DNA from: DATARH01 sp036268425 | GTDB lineage: Bacteria; Pseudomonadota; Alphaproteobacteria; ATCC43930; CGMCC-115725 | DNA: 64,000 nucleotides | NCBI GenBank assembly: GCA_036268425.1 | Contig: DATAUE010000116.1 | Coordinates: 12,497 to 76,496 of the forward strand | Reading direction: 5' to 3' | Part shown: positions 7,053 to 15,299 of the stretch, in pieces | Layout of the letters: each line of letters opens with the position of its first letter | Position numbering within the stretch: position 1 is the first letter of the stretch | The notes under the pieces: model-generated | Seen by the model: only the letters and a program-made list of their open reading frames with translations | Told to the model about the DNA's origin: nothing | Databases searched by the model: none | Position numbers and translations under genes: made by a program

Positions 7053-7517
7053 ATGACGATTGCCGACCGATTGGACGATATCGGTAAGCCGGCCTGGATC
7101 GGCCTCACCATCGTCAGCTTCATGATCTGCTGGCCTTTAGGGGTCCTCGTTTTGGGTTATCTGATTGGGAGTGGTCGAATGGCATGCTGTGCACAGGGCG
7201 GACCTCGTTGGCAGCGGCGCATGGAGCGCATGCAAGGCCGCGTGGATAGAATGCAGGCGGCGGCCGAGCGCTGGTGGGGTCCGCGCCCCGACGGTAACGG
7301 AGGTAATGGGGGCGGTGGGGGGACGGGTGCTCGCAGCGGCCCCAGCGGCAACCATGCCTTTGACGAGTACCGCGCCGAAACGCTGTGCCGTCTCGAAGAA
7401 GAGCAGCGCGAGTTCCTGCAATTCCTGCAGCGCCTGCGCCACGCCAAGGATAAGGCGGAGTTCGACCAGTTCATGGCAGATCGCAGTCGCCGACCCGACG
7501 ACATCACTCCGGCATAA
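7053..7517 (+). CDS. DUF2852 family small membrane protein
   Basis: A 154-residue protein. The N-terminus DDIGKPAWIGLTIVSF leads into one strongly hydrophobic segment (about 12-38). A Gly/Arg-rich variable linker follows, then the conserved charged C-terminal helix FDEYRAETLCRLEEEQREF with AKDKAEFDQFM. This architecture is the alphaproteobacterial DUF2852 family, whose function is unknown. The ATG at 7053 was chosen because GAGGA lies 6 nt upstream; in-frame GTG/ATG codons at 7020 and 7041 fall within or next to the operator palindrome. An intrinsic terminator at 7544-7588 ends the unit, making it monocistronic. Confidence 0.85.
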   Translation: MTIADRLDDIGKPAWIGLTIVSFMICWPLGVLVLGYLIGSGRMACCAQGGPRWQRRMERMQGRVDRMQAAAERWWGPRPDGNGGNGGGGGTGARSGPSGNHAFDEYRAETLCRLEEEQREFLQFLQRLRHAKDKAEFDQFMADRSRRPDDITPA

Positions 7518-7543
7518 CCGCGCAGCGCAGCATCACGTCGAAG

Positions 7544-7588
7544 CGCCGCCGAGACCCGCGAACGGGTTTCGGCGGCGCTGTCATTTTT
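7544..7588 (+). terminator. Intrinsic terminator after the DUF2852 gene
   Basis: CGCCGCCGAGACCCG at 7544-7558 pairs with CGGGTTTCGGCGGCG at 7563-7577 (one G-T pair) around a CGAA tetraloop. CTGTCATTTTT follows. This is a strong Rho-independent terminator shape. Confidence 0.85.
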
Positions 7589-7675
7589 CGGCTGCCGCCG
7601 TATGGCGTCGCGTCTCCCCCTTCGGCAGCAATAACGGCTATGCTGATGCTGAAAAGCACACGAGGGAGAAGCGCC

Positions 7676-8485
7676 ATGCCCAGTTTTCGCCGCTCAGCCG
7701 ATCTCGACATGCATTACGAGGTCGATGATTTCACCGATCCCTGGCGCAACTCCGAAACCGTGTTGATGCTGCACGGCAATGCCGAGAGCGGGTTGGCATG
7801 GTACGGGTGGGTGCCGTCGCTGTCGCGGCACTACAGCGTCGTGCGTCCCGATATGCGCGGCTTCGGCCGCTCGACGGCGATGCCCCGTGAATACCCCTGG
7901 ACCCTCGACCGGCTGGTCGAGGATTTCTGCCTGCTGATGGATCATCTCGGGATCGACCGGTTTCATCTCGTCGGCGCCAAGATCGGCGGCACGATCGCCC
8001 GCGCCTTTGCGGCCCGCCGGCCAGAGCGGGTCAAGACGCTGACGGTGATCGGCACACCGCCGCCGCGCCGTCCCGGCGCCGCCGAAAAGGTGCCGGAGTT
8101 GATTCGCGATTTCGAACAGCACGGCGTCGAATACTGGGCGCGGCAGAACATGGGTGCCCGCCTCGGCAGCGCCTTTCCGGCGGAAGGCTTTGAGTGGTGG
8201 TGCAAATTTATGGGGCGCACCGCGGCGTCCACCCAGATCGGCTTTATGCCGACGATCGCCGTTGTCGACATCAGCGCCGATTTACCCAAGATCGCCTGCC
8301 CGACCCTGGTCGTGACAACCGAGCAAAGCGGCCTCGCCAGCGTCGACGATACCCGCGCCTGGCAGCAGCAGATCCGGGATTCGGAGCTGGTCGTGCTGCC
8401 CGGCAACTCCTACCATGTCGCGACGACGCACGCAGCGGAAGGCGTCAAGGCCACCCTCGACTTCCTGGCGCGCCGCGGTGGCTAG
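7676..8485 (+). CDS. Alpha/beta-hydrolase-fold protein lacking the nucleophile serine
   Basis: A 269-residue alpha/beta-hydrolase-fold protein. The oxyanion strand-loop LHGNAESGLAWYGW (about 33-46) and PDMRGFGRS are typical. The nucleophile elbow, normally G-x-S-x-G, reads GAKIGG (HLVGAKIGGTIAR, about residue 102), so Lys replaces Ser. The distal His is present in NSYHVATTHAAEG. It is therefore either non-hydrolytic, like some binding proteins with this fold, or uses different chemistry. The ATG at 7676 follows GAGGGAGAAG, a good SD; an in-frame ATG at 7640 lacks one. It is the first gene after a strong terminator, with a nitroreductase 133 bp downstream. Confidence 0.85.
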   Translation: MPSFRRSADLDMHYEVDDFTDPWRNSETVLMLHGNAESGLAWYGWVPSLSRHYSVVRPDMRGFGRSTAMPREYPWTLDRLVEDFCLLMDHLGIDRFHLVGAKIGGTIARAFAARRPERVKTLTVIGTPPPRRPGAAEKVPELIRDFEQHGVEYWARQNMGARLGSAFPAEGFEWWCKFMGRTAASTQIGFMPTIAVVDISADLPKIACPTLVVTTEQSGLASVDDTRAWQQQIRDSELVVLPGNSYHVATTHAAEGVKATLDFLARRGG

Positions 8486-8618
8486 TTCCAGTCGCGATGC
8501 GACGCAGATCCGGCCACAACCGCGCATGCTCCCGCCCGGTTTCGGCCCGCTTCAAAGGGTGAAGCGATGATCGGGGCGCTGTCTCCGTCCGTTTCGCCTT
8601 CAATCTGACGAGGCGTAA

Positions 8619-9473
8619 ATGACGCACGGTTATGAAGAGGAGATGCGCGCCCGGTTTGGCGTCGATGTCGATCTCGGTGCGGACGCGCCGGATGATGCGT
8701 GGCTGCGCCGGGTCCTGCTGCGGCGCACGCATCGCCGGTACGCGGATCGCCCGGTTCCTCATGCGGTCGTGCGGCTGTTGCTCGCCACGACGTTTTCCGC
8801 GTCGTCAAAATCGGATTTTCAGCAAGCCTCGATCATCTGGATGCAGGAATCGGCGCGCCGCGACCGGCTCGCCGCGCTGTTTCCCGATATGCCGTGGATT
8901 GGCAACGCACCGGTCTTTCTGGTGTTTCTCGGTGATGCGCGGCGGCTTGACCGGCTTGGCGAGATGCGCGGCATTCCGCGGGATAACGGCGCGCTCGAAG
9001 GGTTTTTCAACGCCACGGTCGATGCTGCGCTAGCCCTGCAAACCTGCATTCTGGCGGCCGAAACCTTGGGACTCGGCACCTGCCCGATCAGCGTGCTGCG
9101 CAACCGCATCGCCGCAGTCGCCGATATCCTGGAGTTGCCGGCCAAGGTATTTCCGGTCGCCGGGTTGTGCCTGGGTTATCCGGCGCAAAACGGGTTCATC
9201 AGCATGCGCCTGCCGCTCGAGGCGACGGTGCATGTCGACCATTTCGACGATCGGGGGCTAGCGGCCGAAGTCGAGGGTTACGACCGGCGCCGCGATGCCC
9301 GGCATTCGCTGCACGACCGCCAGCGCGACCCCGAACAATTCGGCACCGCCGACTTCTACGGCTGGTCAGAGGACAAGGCGCGACAGGCGGCGACGCCCGA
9401 GGGTACCGGCTTTGCTGCCTATCTCGAAGCGCACGGCTTTTCGTTTGAGGAACCCGAAGACGCCGCCGGTTGA
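8619..9473 (+). CDS. Nitroreductase-family NAD(P)H:FMN oxidoreductase
   Basis: A 284-residue protein of the NfsA/Frp-like nitroreductase superfamily. FMN-contacting elements are visible: RRTHRRYADRPVP (about 34-46), FSASSKSDFQQ (about 60-70) and the helix-turn ETLGLGTCPISVLRN followed by GLCLGYPA (about 181-188), which closes the flavin site. A long charged C-terminal extension with FYGWSEDKARQAA resembles the NADPH-binding tail of the NfsA/Frp group. Such enzymes perform two-electron reduction of nitro compounds, quinones or flavins. It follows the hydrolase-fold gene in the same direction, but 133 bp with a small hairpin lies between them, so an operon is uncertain. Confidence 0.85.
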   Translation: MTHGYEEEMRARFGVDVDLGADAPDDAWLRRVLLRRTHRRYADRPVPHAVVRLLLATTFSASSKSDFQQASIIWMQESARRDRLAALFPDMPWIGNAPVFLVFLGDARRLDRLGEMRGIPRDNGALEGFFNATVDAALALQTCILAAETLGLGTCPISVLRNRIAAVADILELPAKVFPVAGLCLGYPAQNGFISMRLPLEATVHVDHFDDRGLAAEVEGYDRRRDARHSLHDRQRDPEQFGTADFYGWSEDKARQAATPEGTGFAAYLEAHGFSFEEPEDAAG

Positions 9474-9505
9474 CGGCGCCGCATTTCAGGCCGCGGGGAA
9501 CTAGC

Positions 9506-9543
9506 GGGCGCTCTCGCGGTTTCGTGTATCGCGAGAGCCGCCC
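9506..9543 (+). terminator. Hairpin between the nitroreductase and AI-2E transporter genes
   Basis: GCTCTCGCG at 9510-9518 pairs perfectly with CGCGAGAGC at 9530-9538; flanking GGGC and GCCC extend it imperfectly. No T-run follows, so this is a weak terminator or an mRNA processing/stability hairpin. Confidence 0.45.
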
Positions 9544-9575
9544 GGCAAGCGGGCGCGCGCTGGTCGAGACCGAAC

Positions 9576-10730
9576 ATGTCTGAATTGACCGATTCCCGCC
9601 CTCGCGGGAGAGAAATCGAGGCTCCGAGCCTGCAAACGTCGATCAAGCTGGATACTGTCTTTCTCGGCGGGCTCCTGCTGCTGGCGATGCTGGCGGCGAC
9701 GTTTGCTGCGGCTGAAATCGTGCTGCCGGTTGTGCTCGCTTTTGTGCTGAGCGCGGTCTTTCAGCCGTTCCTGCGGTTTCTGATGCGGCTGCGGATCCCG
9801 CGCGCGGCCGGAGCGCTGCTGATCGTGCTGTCGTTGGTCAGCGTGTTTGTGGTTGTCGGGTTGCTGCTGTCGAGCCCGATCGCCGACTGGATCGCAAACC
9901 TGCCGCAAACCCTACCCAAACTCGAACAGCGCCTGCGGTTTCTCAGCACGCCGATCAAGTCGCTGCAGAGCGCGATGTCGCATATTCAGAATTTGGACGG
10001 CGGCGGCAATGGCCAGCAAGCGGTCGCGGTGCAGCAAGCCAGCGATCTTCCCGAGCGGCTGTTGGCGACCGGGCGCACCGTGGTCAGCGGTGCTTTTACG
10101 ACGATGCTTGTGTTGTTCTTCGTGCTGGTGTCAGGCGAGCAGTTTCTCCGGCGCTTTGTCGAAATCCTCCCGGACTTCAAGTCGAAGCGAAAAGCCGTCG
10201 ATATCTCCCAGGAAATTGAACACGATATCTCGATCTATCTGGCAACGATCACCGGGATGAATGCGACGGTCGGCATCGCGACGGCCGGCATGGCCTGGGC
10301 AACCGGGCTTGGCAGCCCGCTTTTGTGGGGTACCGTCGCGTTTCTGCTGAACTATGTGCCGATCCTCGGCCCGAGTGCAGGTGTCCTGCTGTTTCTGGTC
10401 ACTGGCCTTGTGACGATCGATCCGCTATGGCAGGCGTTTCTGCCGGCCGGCTTGTACCTGCTGATCCATGTCGCGGAAGGCGAAACGGTGACCCCGATGC
10501 TGTTGGCGGCGCGGTTCACGGTCAATCCTGTCATCGTGATGCTCGGCGTCATCTTCTGGTATTGGATGTGGGGAGTGTGCGGCGCGATTCTCGCGACACC
10601 GATGCTGGCGATCATCAAGATCGTGTGCGACCGCATCGACGGGCTGAAACCCGTCGGGCATTTCATCGGCGGCGGCCACAATCAGCATCGCCGCGAAACC
10701 GACAGCTCTGATGCGACCGTGCTGACATAG
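9576..10730 (+). CDS. AI-2E family transporter (PerM/TqsA-like permease)
   Basis: A 384-residue polytopic membrane protein. A hydrophobic hairpin near residues 28-60 includes PVVLAFVLSAVFQPF. A soluble amphipathic middle (about 100-180) follows, then C-terminal helices with GLGSPLLWGTVAFLLNYVPILGP; the N-Y-[VI]-P-x-[IL]-G-P motif is diagnostic of the family. AI-2E members range from exporters of autoinducer-2 (TqsA) to Na+/H+ antiporters, so the substrate is open. The segment after the first ATG is charged and possibly disordered, so the true start may be a little later. The gene is followed by a strong bidirectional hairpin at 10779-10804. Confidence 0.9.
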   Translation: MSELTDSRPRGREIEAPSLQTSIKLDTVFLGGLLLLAMLAATFAAAEIVLPVVLAFVLSAVFQPFLRFLMRLRIPRAAGALLIVLSLVSVFVVVGLLLSSPIADWIANLPQTLPKLEQRLRFLSTPIKSLQSAMSHIQNLDGGGNGQQAVAVQQASDLPERLLATGRTVVSGAFTTMLVLFFVLVSGEQFLRRFVEILPDFKSKRKAVDISQEIEHDISIYLATITGMNATVGIATAGMAWATGLGSPLLWGTVAFLLNYVPILGPSAGVLLFLVTGLVTIDPLWQAFLPAGLYLLIHVAEGETVTPMLLAARFTVNPVIVMLGVIFWYWMWGVCGAILATPMLAIIKIVCDRIDGLKPVGHFIGGGHNQHRRETDSSDATVLT

Positions 10731-10778
10731 GGCCGGAGGGGTGTCGGCCCTCCCGCCTCTGGCTCGATCCAAACGTAG

Positions 10779-10804
10779 AAAGGCCGCCCCGAAAGGCGGC
10801 CTTT
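10779..10804. terminator. Bidirectional intrinsic terminator
   Basis: AAAGGCCGCC (10779-10788) pairs with GGCGGCCTTT (10795-10804). A-rich and T-rich ends serve both strands. It lies 49 nt after the AI-2E transporter gene on the plus strand and 42 nt after the putative 23-codon ORF on the minus strand. Confidence 0.85.
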
Positions 10805-10845
10805 CATCGAACCCAGCGGCCTTACCGGCCGCGCCGTCGCCTGTA

Positions 10846-10917
10846 TCAGGCGTGGATCTCCACGATTGCAGGGATCCTGGTCACGGCAGCGGTGGGCCGC
10901 GGTTGGGCGATAGACAC
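10846..10917 (-). CDS. Putative 23-residue peptide with a perfect Shine-Dalgarno sequence
   Basis: A GTG-initiated frame of 23 codons begins MSIAQPRPTAAV and ends VEIHA before TGA. It is preceded at 7 nt by AGGAGGTGATCC, a complete anti-SD complement and the strongest ribosome binding site noticed in the window. A terminator follows at 10804-10779 on the same strand, so the unit is compact and self-contained. The C-terminal VEIHA slightly recalls the E-[IV]-x-x-Y core of PqqA-type precursor peptides, but the Tyr is missing and no radical-SAM or pqq gene is adjacent. The alternative is a non-coding relic, because the complement of the SD is also the 3' tail sequence of 16S rRNA. The function is unknown. 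Confidence 0.4.
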   Translation of the reverse strand: MSIAQPRPTAAVTRIPAIVEIHA

Positions 10918-11162
10918 AGGATCACCTCCTTTCTGTATGTTGCACCGAGGCCATCAATGTACGGGCGCTCCGCCGCGTCGGCAAGCGCTCTTCGCAGGAA
11001 CGTGATCTGCGCTGCGGCGGCAGGCTGTCTCGGCAAATTCCGGAGTCGTGCGCAACCGGGACAATGAGCCGCAGCGGACGAATCGCCAGCCCGCCGGCCA
11101 CCAGGCGCATATCGCCTGAGCACCGCTTCATGGCATGATGACGGTATCGATTTCAGACGAGA

Positions 11163-11939
11163 ATGTGCGGCATGGCGAATGACGGAATGACGATCAACGG
11201 GATCGACTTGGAGGTGTTGCGGCGCGGCAGCGGGACGCCGGTGCTGTTGCTGCACGGCATGGACACGGTGCATCCGCGGGCGCCGTTTCTCGATCGGCTC
11301 GGCCAACATGCGCAGATCATCGCGCCGTCCTCGCCGGGCTTTGGCAACACCCCGCGCCCGACCGATTTTGACACGATGTACGACCTCGTCCGCCTCTACC
11401 TCGCACTGATCGAGGATTTGCCCTACGACAAGATCACCCTGATGGGGCTGTCGTTCGGCGGCTGGCTGGCGGCGGAAGTGGCGCTGGCGTCGAGCTACAA
11501 GCTCGACAAGCTGATCCTGGTCGACCCGGTCGGCATCAAGATCGGCGACCGCGAGAGCCGCGACATCCTCGACGTGTTCAACGTCAACCCGGCGGAGGTA
11601 CGGCGCTGTAGCTGGCACGACCCGGCGAAAGGTCCCGATTACGATGCGATGACCGACGAGGAGCTGGTTATCCATGCGCGCAACTGGGAGGCGCTGTGCC
11701 TCTACGCGTGGCACCCGCTGTTGTACAACCCACAACTCAAGCAATGGCTCGGCCGCATTCGCATGCCGACGTTGATGCTGTGGGGAGAAAGCGATCGGGT
11801 CGTCAGCCCGGATTACGGCCGCGCGTACAGTGCCCTGATCCCAGGCTCGCGTTTCGAACTGATCCCCGAAGCGGGCCATCATCCCGAGATCGAACGGCCG
11901 GAACGCTTTGTCGAGCGGGTCGCCGCGTTCCTCGGCTGA
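11163..11939 (+). CDS. Alpha/beta-fold hydrolase with intact catalytic triad
   Basis: A 258-residue hydrolase. Motifs in order are oxyanion LLLHGMDTVHPRAPFLD, PSSPGFGNTPRP, nucleophile elbow GLSFGG (Ser in LMGLSFGGWLAAEVAL, about residue 98), the acid in LWGESDRVV and the catalytic His in EAGHHPEIERPERF. All triad members are present, unlike the protein at 7676. The family covers meta-cleavage hydrolases, haloperoxidases and lactonases, and the substrate cannot be chosen. ATG codons at 11163, 11172 and 11187 are all plausible starts. It converges on the glutathione synthetase gene with 8 nt between stops. Confidence 0.88.
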   Translation: MCGMANDGMTINGIDLEVLRRGSGTPVLLLHGMDTVHPRAPFLDRLGQHAQIIAPSSPGFGNTPRPTDFDTMYDLVRLYLALIEDLPYDKITLMGLSFGGWLAAEVALASSYKLDKLILVDPVGIKIGDRESRDILDVFNVNPAEVRRCSWHDPAKGPDYDAMTDEELVIHARNWEALCLYAWHPLLYNPQLKQWLGRIRMPTLMLWGESDRVVSPDYGRAYSALIPGSRFELIPEAGHHPEIERPERFVERVAAFLG

Positions 11940-11947
11940 GGCCGGGG

Positions 11948-12916
11948 CTAGGCCGGGCGCCGGTTGGAGCGTTCGGCCAGCCGCGCCTCGATCGCATCCC
12001 AGATTTTCGGGGCAAGATCGACGCCGTCGAGACGGCCGATCTCCTGAATGCCGGTCGGCGACGTGACGTTGATTTCGGTCATATAGTCGCCGATCACGTC
12101 GATGCCGACAAACAACAGCCCCTGTTCGCGCAGGCTCGGCCCGATCGCGGCGCATATGTCGCGTTCGCGTGCCGTCAGGGTGGTCTTCTCGGCGCGACCG
12201 CCGACATGCAGGTTGGCGCGCGATTCGCCTGTCGCGGGCACGCGCGACACCGCGCCGATCGGTTCCCCTTCGACAAGGATGATGCGCTTGTCGCCGCGGC
12301 GCACCTCGGGAATATAGCGCTGCACCATCACCGGCTCACGGTGAACCAGCGCGTACATTTCCAATAACGAATTCAGGTTTTCGTCGCCTTGCCGCAGGCG
12401 AAACACGCCGGCGCCGCCATTGCCGAACAGCGGCTTCAGGATGATATCGCCGTGCTCTTCCCAGAAGGCGCGGATTTCGGCCGGGTCGAGCGTCAACAGG
12501 GTCGGCGGCATCAATTCCTTAAAACGCAAAACGAACAGCTTTTCCGGTGCGTTGCGCACCGATGCTGGGTCGTTGACGATAAGCGGCCCTTCCGGCGGCA
12601 GCAATTCCAGCAGATGTGTCGCCGTGATGTACGCCATGTCGAACGGCGGGTCCTGCCGCATCAGCACAATGTCAAAGCCGGCCAGGTCGAGTTCCTCGAA
12701 CTCGCCAAAGCGGTGGTGGTTGCCGTATTGCCGGAACACCTCGAGCGGCCGCCCTCGCGCATAAAGCCGCCCGTCCCGCAGGGTCAATGCCTGCGGCAGG
12801 TAATGGTACAGTGCGTGCCCCCGGGCCTGCGCCTCAAGCGCCAATGCGAACGTCGAATCCGCGTCGATGTTGATCGTGTCGATCGGATCCATCTGGATCG
12901 CGACGGCGAGACCCAT
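11948..12916 (-). CDS. gshB: Glutathione synthetase
   Basis: A 322-residue protein. The N-terminal substrate domain begins LAVAIQMDPIDTINIDADSTF, in which the M-D-P-I signature is typical of prokaryotic GshB. The ATP-grasp domain contains DIILKPLFGNGGAGVFR (nucleotide-binding lysine and glycine loop), MVQRYIPEVRRGDKRIILVEGEPIGA and the metal-binding VGIDVIGDYMTEINVTSPTG. It ligates gamma-glutamylcysteine and glycine with ATP in the cytoplasm. The family usually has about 315-320 residues, so this copy is full-length. Transcribed alone on the minus strand and divergent from the class III aminotransferase at 13146. Confidence 0.96.
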   Translation of the reverse strand: MGLAVAIQMDPIDTINIDADSTFALALEAQARGHALYHYLPQALTLRDGRLYARGRPLEVFRQYGNHHRFGEFEELDLAGFDIVLMRQDPPFDMAYITATHLLELLPPEGPLIVNDPASVRNAPEKLFVLRFKELMPPTLLTLDPAEIRAFWEEHGDIILKPLFGNGGAGVFRLRQGDENLNSLLEMYALVHREPVMVQRYIPEVRRGDKRIILVEGEPIGAVSRVPATGESRANLHVGGRAEKTTLTARERDICAAIGPSLREQGLLFVGIDVIGDYMTEINVTSPTGIQEIGRLDGVDLAPKIWDAIEARLAERSNRRPA

Positions 12917-13145
12917 TGCGCCCTCCCGGCATCTATAGTGACGACTGCAGTTGCAGAGAATGCCTACCCCCGACCGCGAGGTCGACTCCTGACGCTCGAG
13001 GCAGCCGTACCGGTGACCAGGTCACGGGGTTTTGCATGCTTGTCTGTCGAAAAGCGCTCCGGAAACTCGGTGAAGCTGCTTGGTCGTGACGCGGCGGCGG
13101 CCTAAAAGTGCCTATCCGCGAGACCAGTTGCCGCCGAGGTTGCCC

Positions 13146-14525
13146 ATGCCCGACACGCTGACGACGAACTCCCCTGTCATCGCCGCCTACCGCGCCGCGA
13201 CTCCAGGTTCGGCGGCGCGCGCGGCGCACGCCGCCGAGCTATTCCCGAGCGGCATCACCCATGATTCCCGCTACATCGAACCCTACGGCCTATACATCAA
13301 CCGCGCCCAGGGACCGCGCAAATGGGATGTCGACGGGCGCTGCTATGTCGATTATTTCGGCGGGCACGGCGCCTTGCTGCTCGGGCACTGCCACCCCGAA
13401 GTGATGGCGGCGGTGCACGCGCAACTCGATCGCGGCACTCATTACGGTGCCAGCCACGAGCTTGAGATCGAATGGGCCGAGCGCGTCAAGGCATTGATCC
13501 CGACTGCCGAACGGGTACGCTTTACCTCATCGGGCACCGAGGCGACGCTGATGGCGGTGCGCCTCGCGCGCGCCTTTACCGGCAAGGCTAAGCTGGTGCG
13601 CTTCAACAATCATTTCCACGGCTGGCACGACCACATGACGTCGGGCCACACCAACCATTTCGACGGCACCCCAACGACCGGAGTGCTCGACGCGGTGGCC
13701 GGTAATGTCCTGCTGTGCGACCAGAATGACGAGGCCGCGTTGGCGCGGCTGCTCGAACAGCACAAGGATATCGCCGCCGCGATTATCGAGCCGACGGGGG
13801 CCAATGGCGGAAAATTGCCCATCGCCCCTGAGTTTCTGCAGGCATTGCGGCGGCTGACCGCTGAGCACGGCGTGCTGCTGATCTTCGACGAAGTGGTTAA
13901 CGGGTTCCGCGTCGCACCGGGTGGCGCGCAGGAGGCCTACGGTATCCGGCCCGATTTGACGACCCTGGCGAAAATTCTCGCCGGTGGCCTGCCGGGCGGT
14001 GCCGTCACCGGGCGCAAAGACATTCTCGACCTGCTCGATTTTCAGGTCACCAAAGGGGCAGGCAAAGAAAAGATCGCACATCCCGGGACCTTCAATGCCA
14101 ACCCGCTTTCCGCTGCGGCCGGCATCGCCTGCCTGCGCATCGTGCGCGACACCGATGCGTGCGCCCGCGCCAACCGCTTTGGCGACGATCTGCGGCATCG
14201 GCTCAACGAGGTGTTCGAGGAAGAGCATGTGCCGTGGGCGGCTTACGGCACGTTCTCATCGCTCGAATTGTTCACCAACCCCGAGCGCATGGCGATCACG
14301 CCGACGCGGTTCGACCCGCTGCAATACCCGCTCGCCAAGCTCAAGAGCGATCGCAATGCCGCCACCGTGCACAAGATGCGGCTCGCCATGATGATCAACG
14401 GGGTCGACCTCAGCAGTCATCCCGGCGGCGTGATCTCGGCAACGCATGGCGAGGCCGAGCTGGAGGATACCGTCAACGCGATGCGCAACACCGTGGGCAT
14501 GCTGAAGGCGGAAGGAGAACTGTAG
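13146..14525 (+). CDS. Class III PLP aminotransferase, glutamate-1-semialdehyde aminomutase-like
   Basis: A 459-residue fold-type I PLP enzyme. SSGTEATLMAVRLAR (about 128-142) binds the cofactor phosphate, FDEV contains Asp248, and Lys276 in TTLAKILAGGLPGG forms the Schiff base. The G-G-L-P-[VGI]-G layout after the Lys is typical of the HemL-like branch. Probably not the housekeeping HemL, because the N-terminal region (FPSGITHDSRYIEPYGLY) and the long 45-residue insert with NPERMAITPTRFDP differ. These paralogues usually transaminate amines or amino acids in catabolism. Start at 13146 was chosen because it begins a normal family N-terminus; no strong SD is seen. A second paralogue lies at 28334. 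Confidence 0.88.
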   Translation: MPDTLTTNSPVIAAYRAATPGSAARAAHAAELFPSGITHDSRYIEPYGLYINRAQGPRKWDVDGRCYVDYFGGHGALLLGHCHPEVMAAVHAQLDRGTHYGASHELEIEWAERVKALIPTAERVRFTSSGTEATLMAVRLARAFTGKAKLVRFNNHFHGWHDHMTSGHTNHFDGTPTTGVLDAVAGNVLLCDQNDEAALARLLEQHKDIAAAIIEPTGANGGKLPIAPEFLQALRRLTAEHGVLLIFDEVVNGFRVAPGGAQEAYGIRPDLTTLAKILAGGLPGGAVTGRKDILDLLDFQVTKGAGKEKIAHPGTFNANPLSAAAGIACLRIVRDTDACARANRFGDDLRHRLNEVFEEEHVPWAAYGTFSSLELFTNPERMAITPTRFDPLQYPLAKLKSDRNAATVHKMRLAMMINGVDLSSHPGGVISATHGEAELEDTVNAMRNTVGMLKAEGEL

Positions 14526-14546
14526 GCCGCGCTCCGGATCGCAGCA

Positions 14547-15170
14547 TCAGCGACCGGTGGCCGGCCATCTGTTGAGCTGTGCCGTTTCGCTGACGGTGTG
14601 GGCGAGCGCGTTTCCGACCCGGGTGGCCGCAGCGTTGACGCTGGCCCCCCGGCCGCCGGCCGTGCCGCGCGGCACCCGCCGCGAATCGAGCTGGAAATTC
14701 ATCAGCCGCACCGCCGCCCCGCCGCCCGGCTGCATGTCGATTTCGGTATCGACCACGACGCTGGCGTTTTCCGAGCCGACATGCCGGCGATGTCCTTCGT
14801 CGATCCGCTGAAACCGGCCGGTGACGATCAACGCGCGACCGCCGCGCTGCGCCGCCGCCTCACTCGACTGCACAACATCGTAACCGAGGCTGGTGAGGCG
14901 CTGGGTTACGGTATCGGCAATGTTGAACGCCGCGGCGCGGGCAATCGATTCGGCACGCTGGCGTGTCGGCACGCCCGGCGAACCGCGGTTCAGCGAAAAG
15001 CCGAAACTCGGATCGAGCGTCACGACTCCCGGGGAAAAGGTGAACTCCCGCACGATGATCAAGTCGGGATGTCCTGTTTTGCTCTCGCTTTGCTGTGGCA
15101 CGCAGCTGCTTACGATGACGAGCAACAGAGCCGCAACCGCGGCGGTCAACCCCAGACGCATGAAGATCAT
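14547..15170 (-). CDS. DUF4410-type outer-membrane-associated lipoprotein
   Basis: A 207-residue protein with a signal peptide and lipobox (LLLVIVSSC), then a domain opening HPDLIIVREFTFSPGVV. It continues with IARAAAFNIADTVTQRLTSLGYDVVQ, ALIVTGRFQRIDEGHRRHVG and GSENASVVVDTEIDM. This is the pattern of DUF4410, a family of small envelope proteins with a GNA1162/CsgG-like alpha/beta fold and unknown role. The ATG at 15170 or the one at 15161 could be used; the signal peptide works with either. It converges with the aminotransferase (21 nt apart) and diverges from the Pot operon. Confidence 0.75.
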   Translation of the reverse strand: MIFMRLGLTAAVAALLLVIVSSCVPQQSESKTGHPDLIIVREFTFSPGVVTLDPSFGFSLNRGSPGVPTRQRAESIARAAAFNIADTVTQRLTSLGYDVVQSSEAAAQRGGRALIVTGRFQRIDEGHRRHVGSENASVVVDTEIDMQPGGGAAVRLMNFQLDSRRVPRGTAGGRGASVNAAATRVGNALAHTVSETAQLNRWPATGR

Positions 15171-15264
15171 TCCACGACAGCCCGATAAATGCCGCCGCAA
15201 AATAACGGAAAGCCTCCGGCATCAAAACATTGCGCCACGCGGGGTCGGCACGGCTGTCGCCCGA

Positions 15265-15293
15265 TTGACAATCGCCGGTGCGGCTGCTGTATC
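15265..15293 (+). promoter_or_regulatory. Candidate promoter of the polyamine ABC operon
   Basis: TTGACA at 15265-15270 is followed after exactly 17 nt by TGTATC at 15288-15293. The predicted transcription start would fall at or next to the ATG at 15300. No SD-like sequence precedes that ATG at normal spacing, so a leaderless mRNA is possible. Confidence 0.4.
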
Positions 15294-15299
15294 CGAGAA

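Noticed and set aside
10846..10917. PqqA-type precursor peptide
   Set aside because: The essential Tyr of the E-x-x-x-Y core is missing and no pqqBCDE or radical-SAM gene is near, so only a generic micro-ORF is listed.
10881..12155. Long minus-strand frame of 424 codons
   Set aside because: Antisense to the intact hydrolase gene at 11163 and ends in intergenic DNA; no recognizable domain.
13013..13025. GTGACC-A-GGTCAC palindrome between gshB and the aminotransferase gene
   Set aside because: A possible operator, but short, with no regulator nearby and no second copy noticed.
13146..14525. Housekeeping glutamate-1-semialdehyde aminomutase (hemL)
   Set aside because: N-terminal region and a C-terminal insert differ from HemL; family-level call only.
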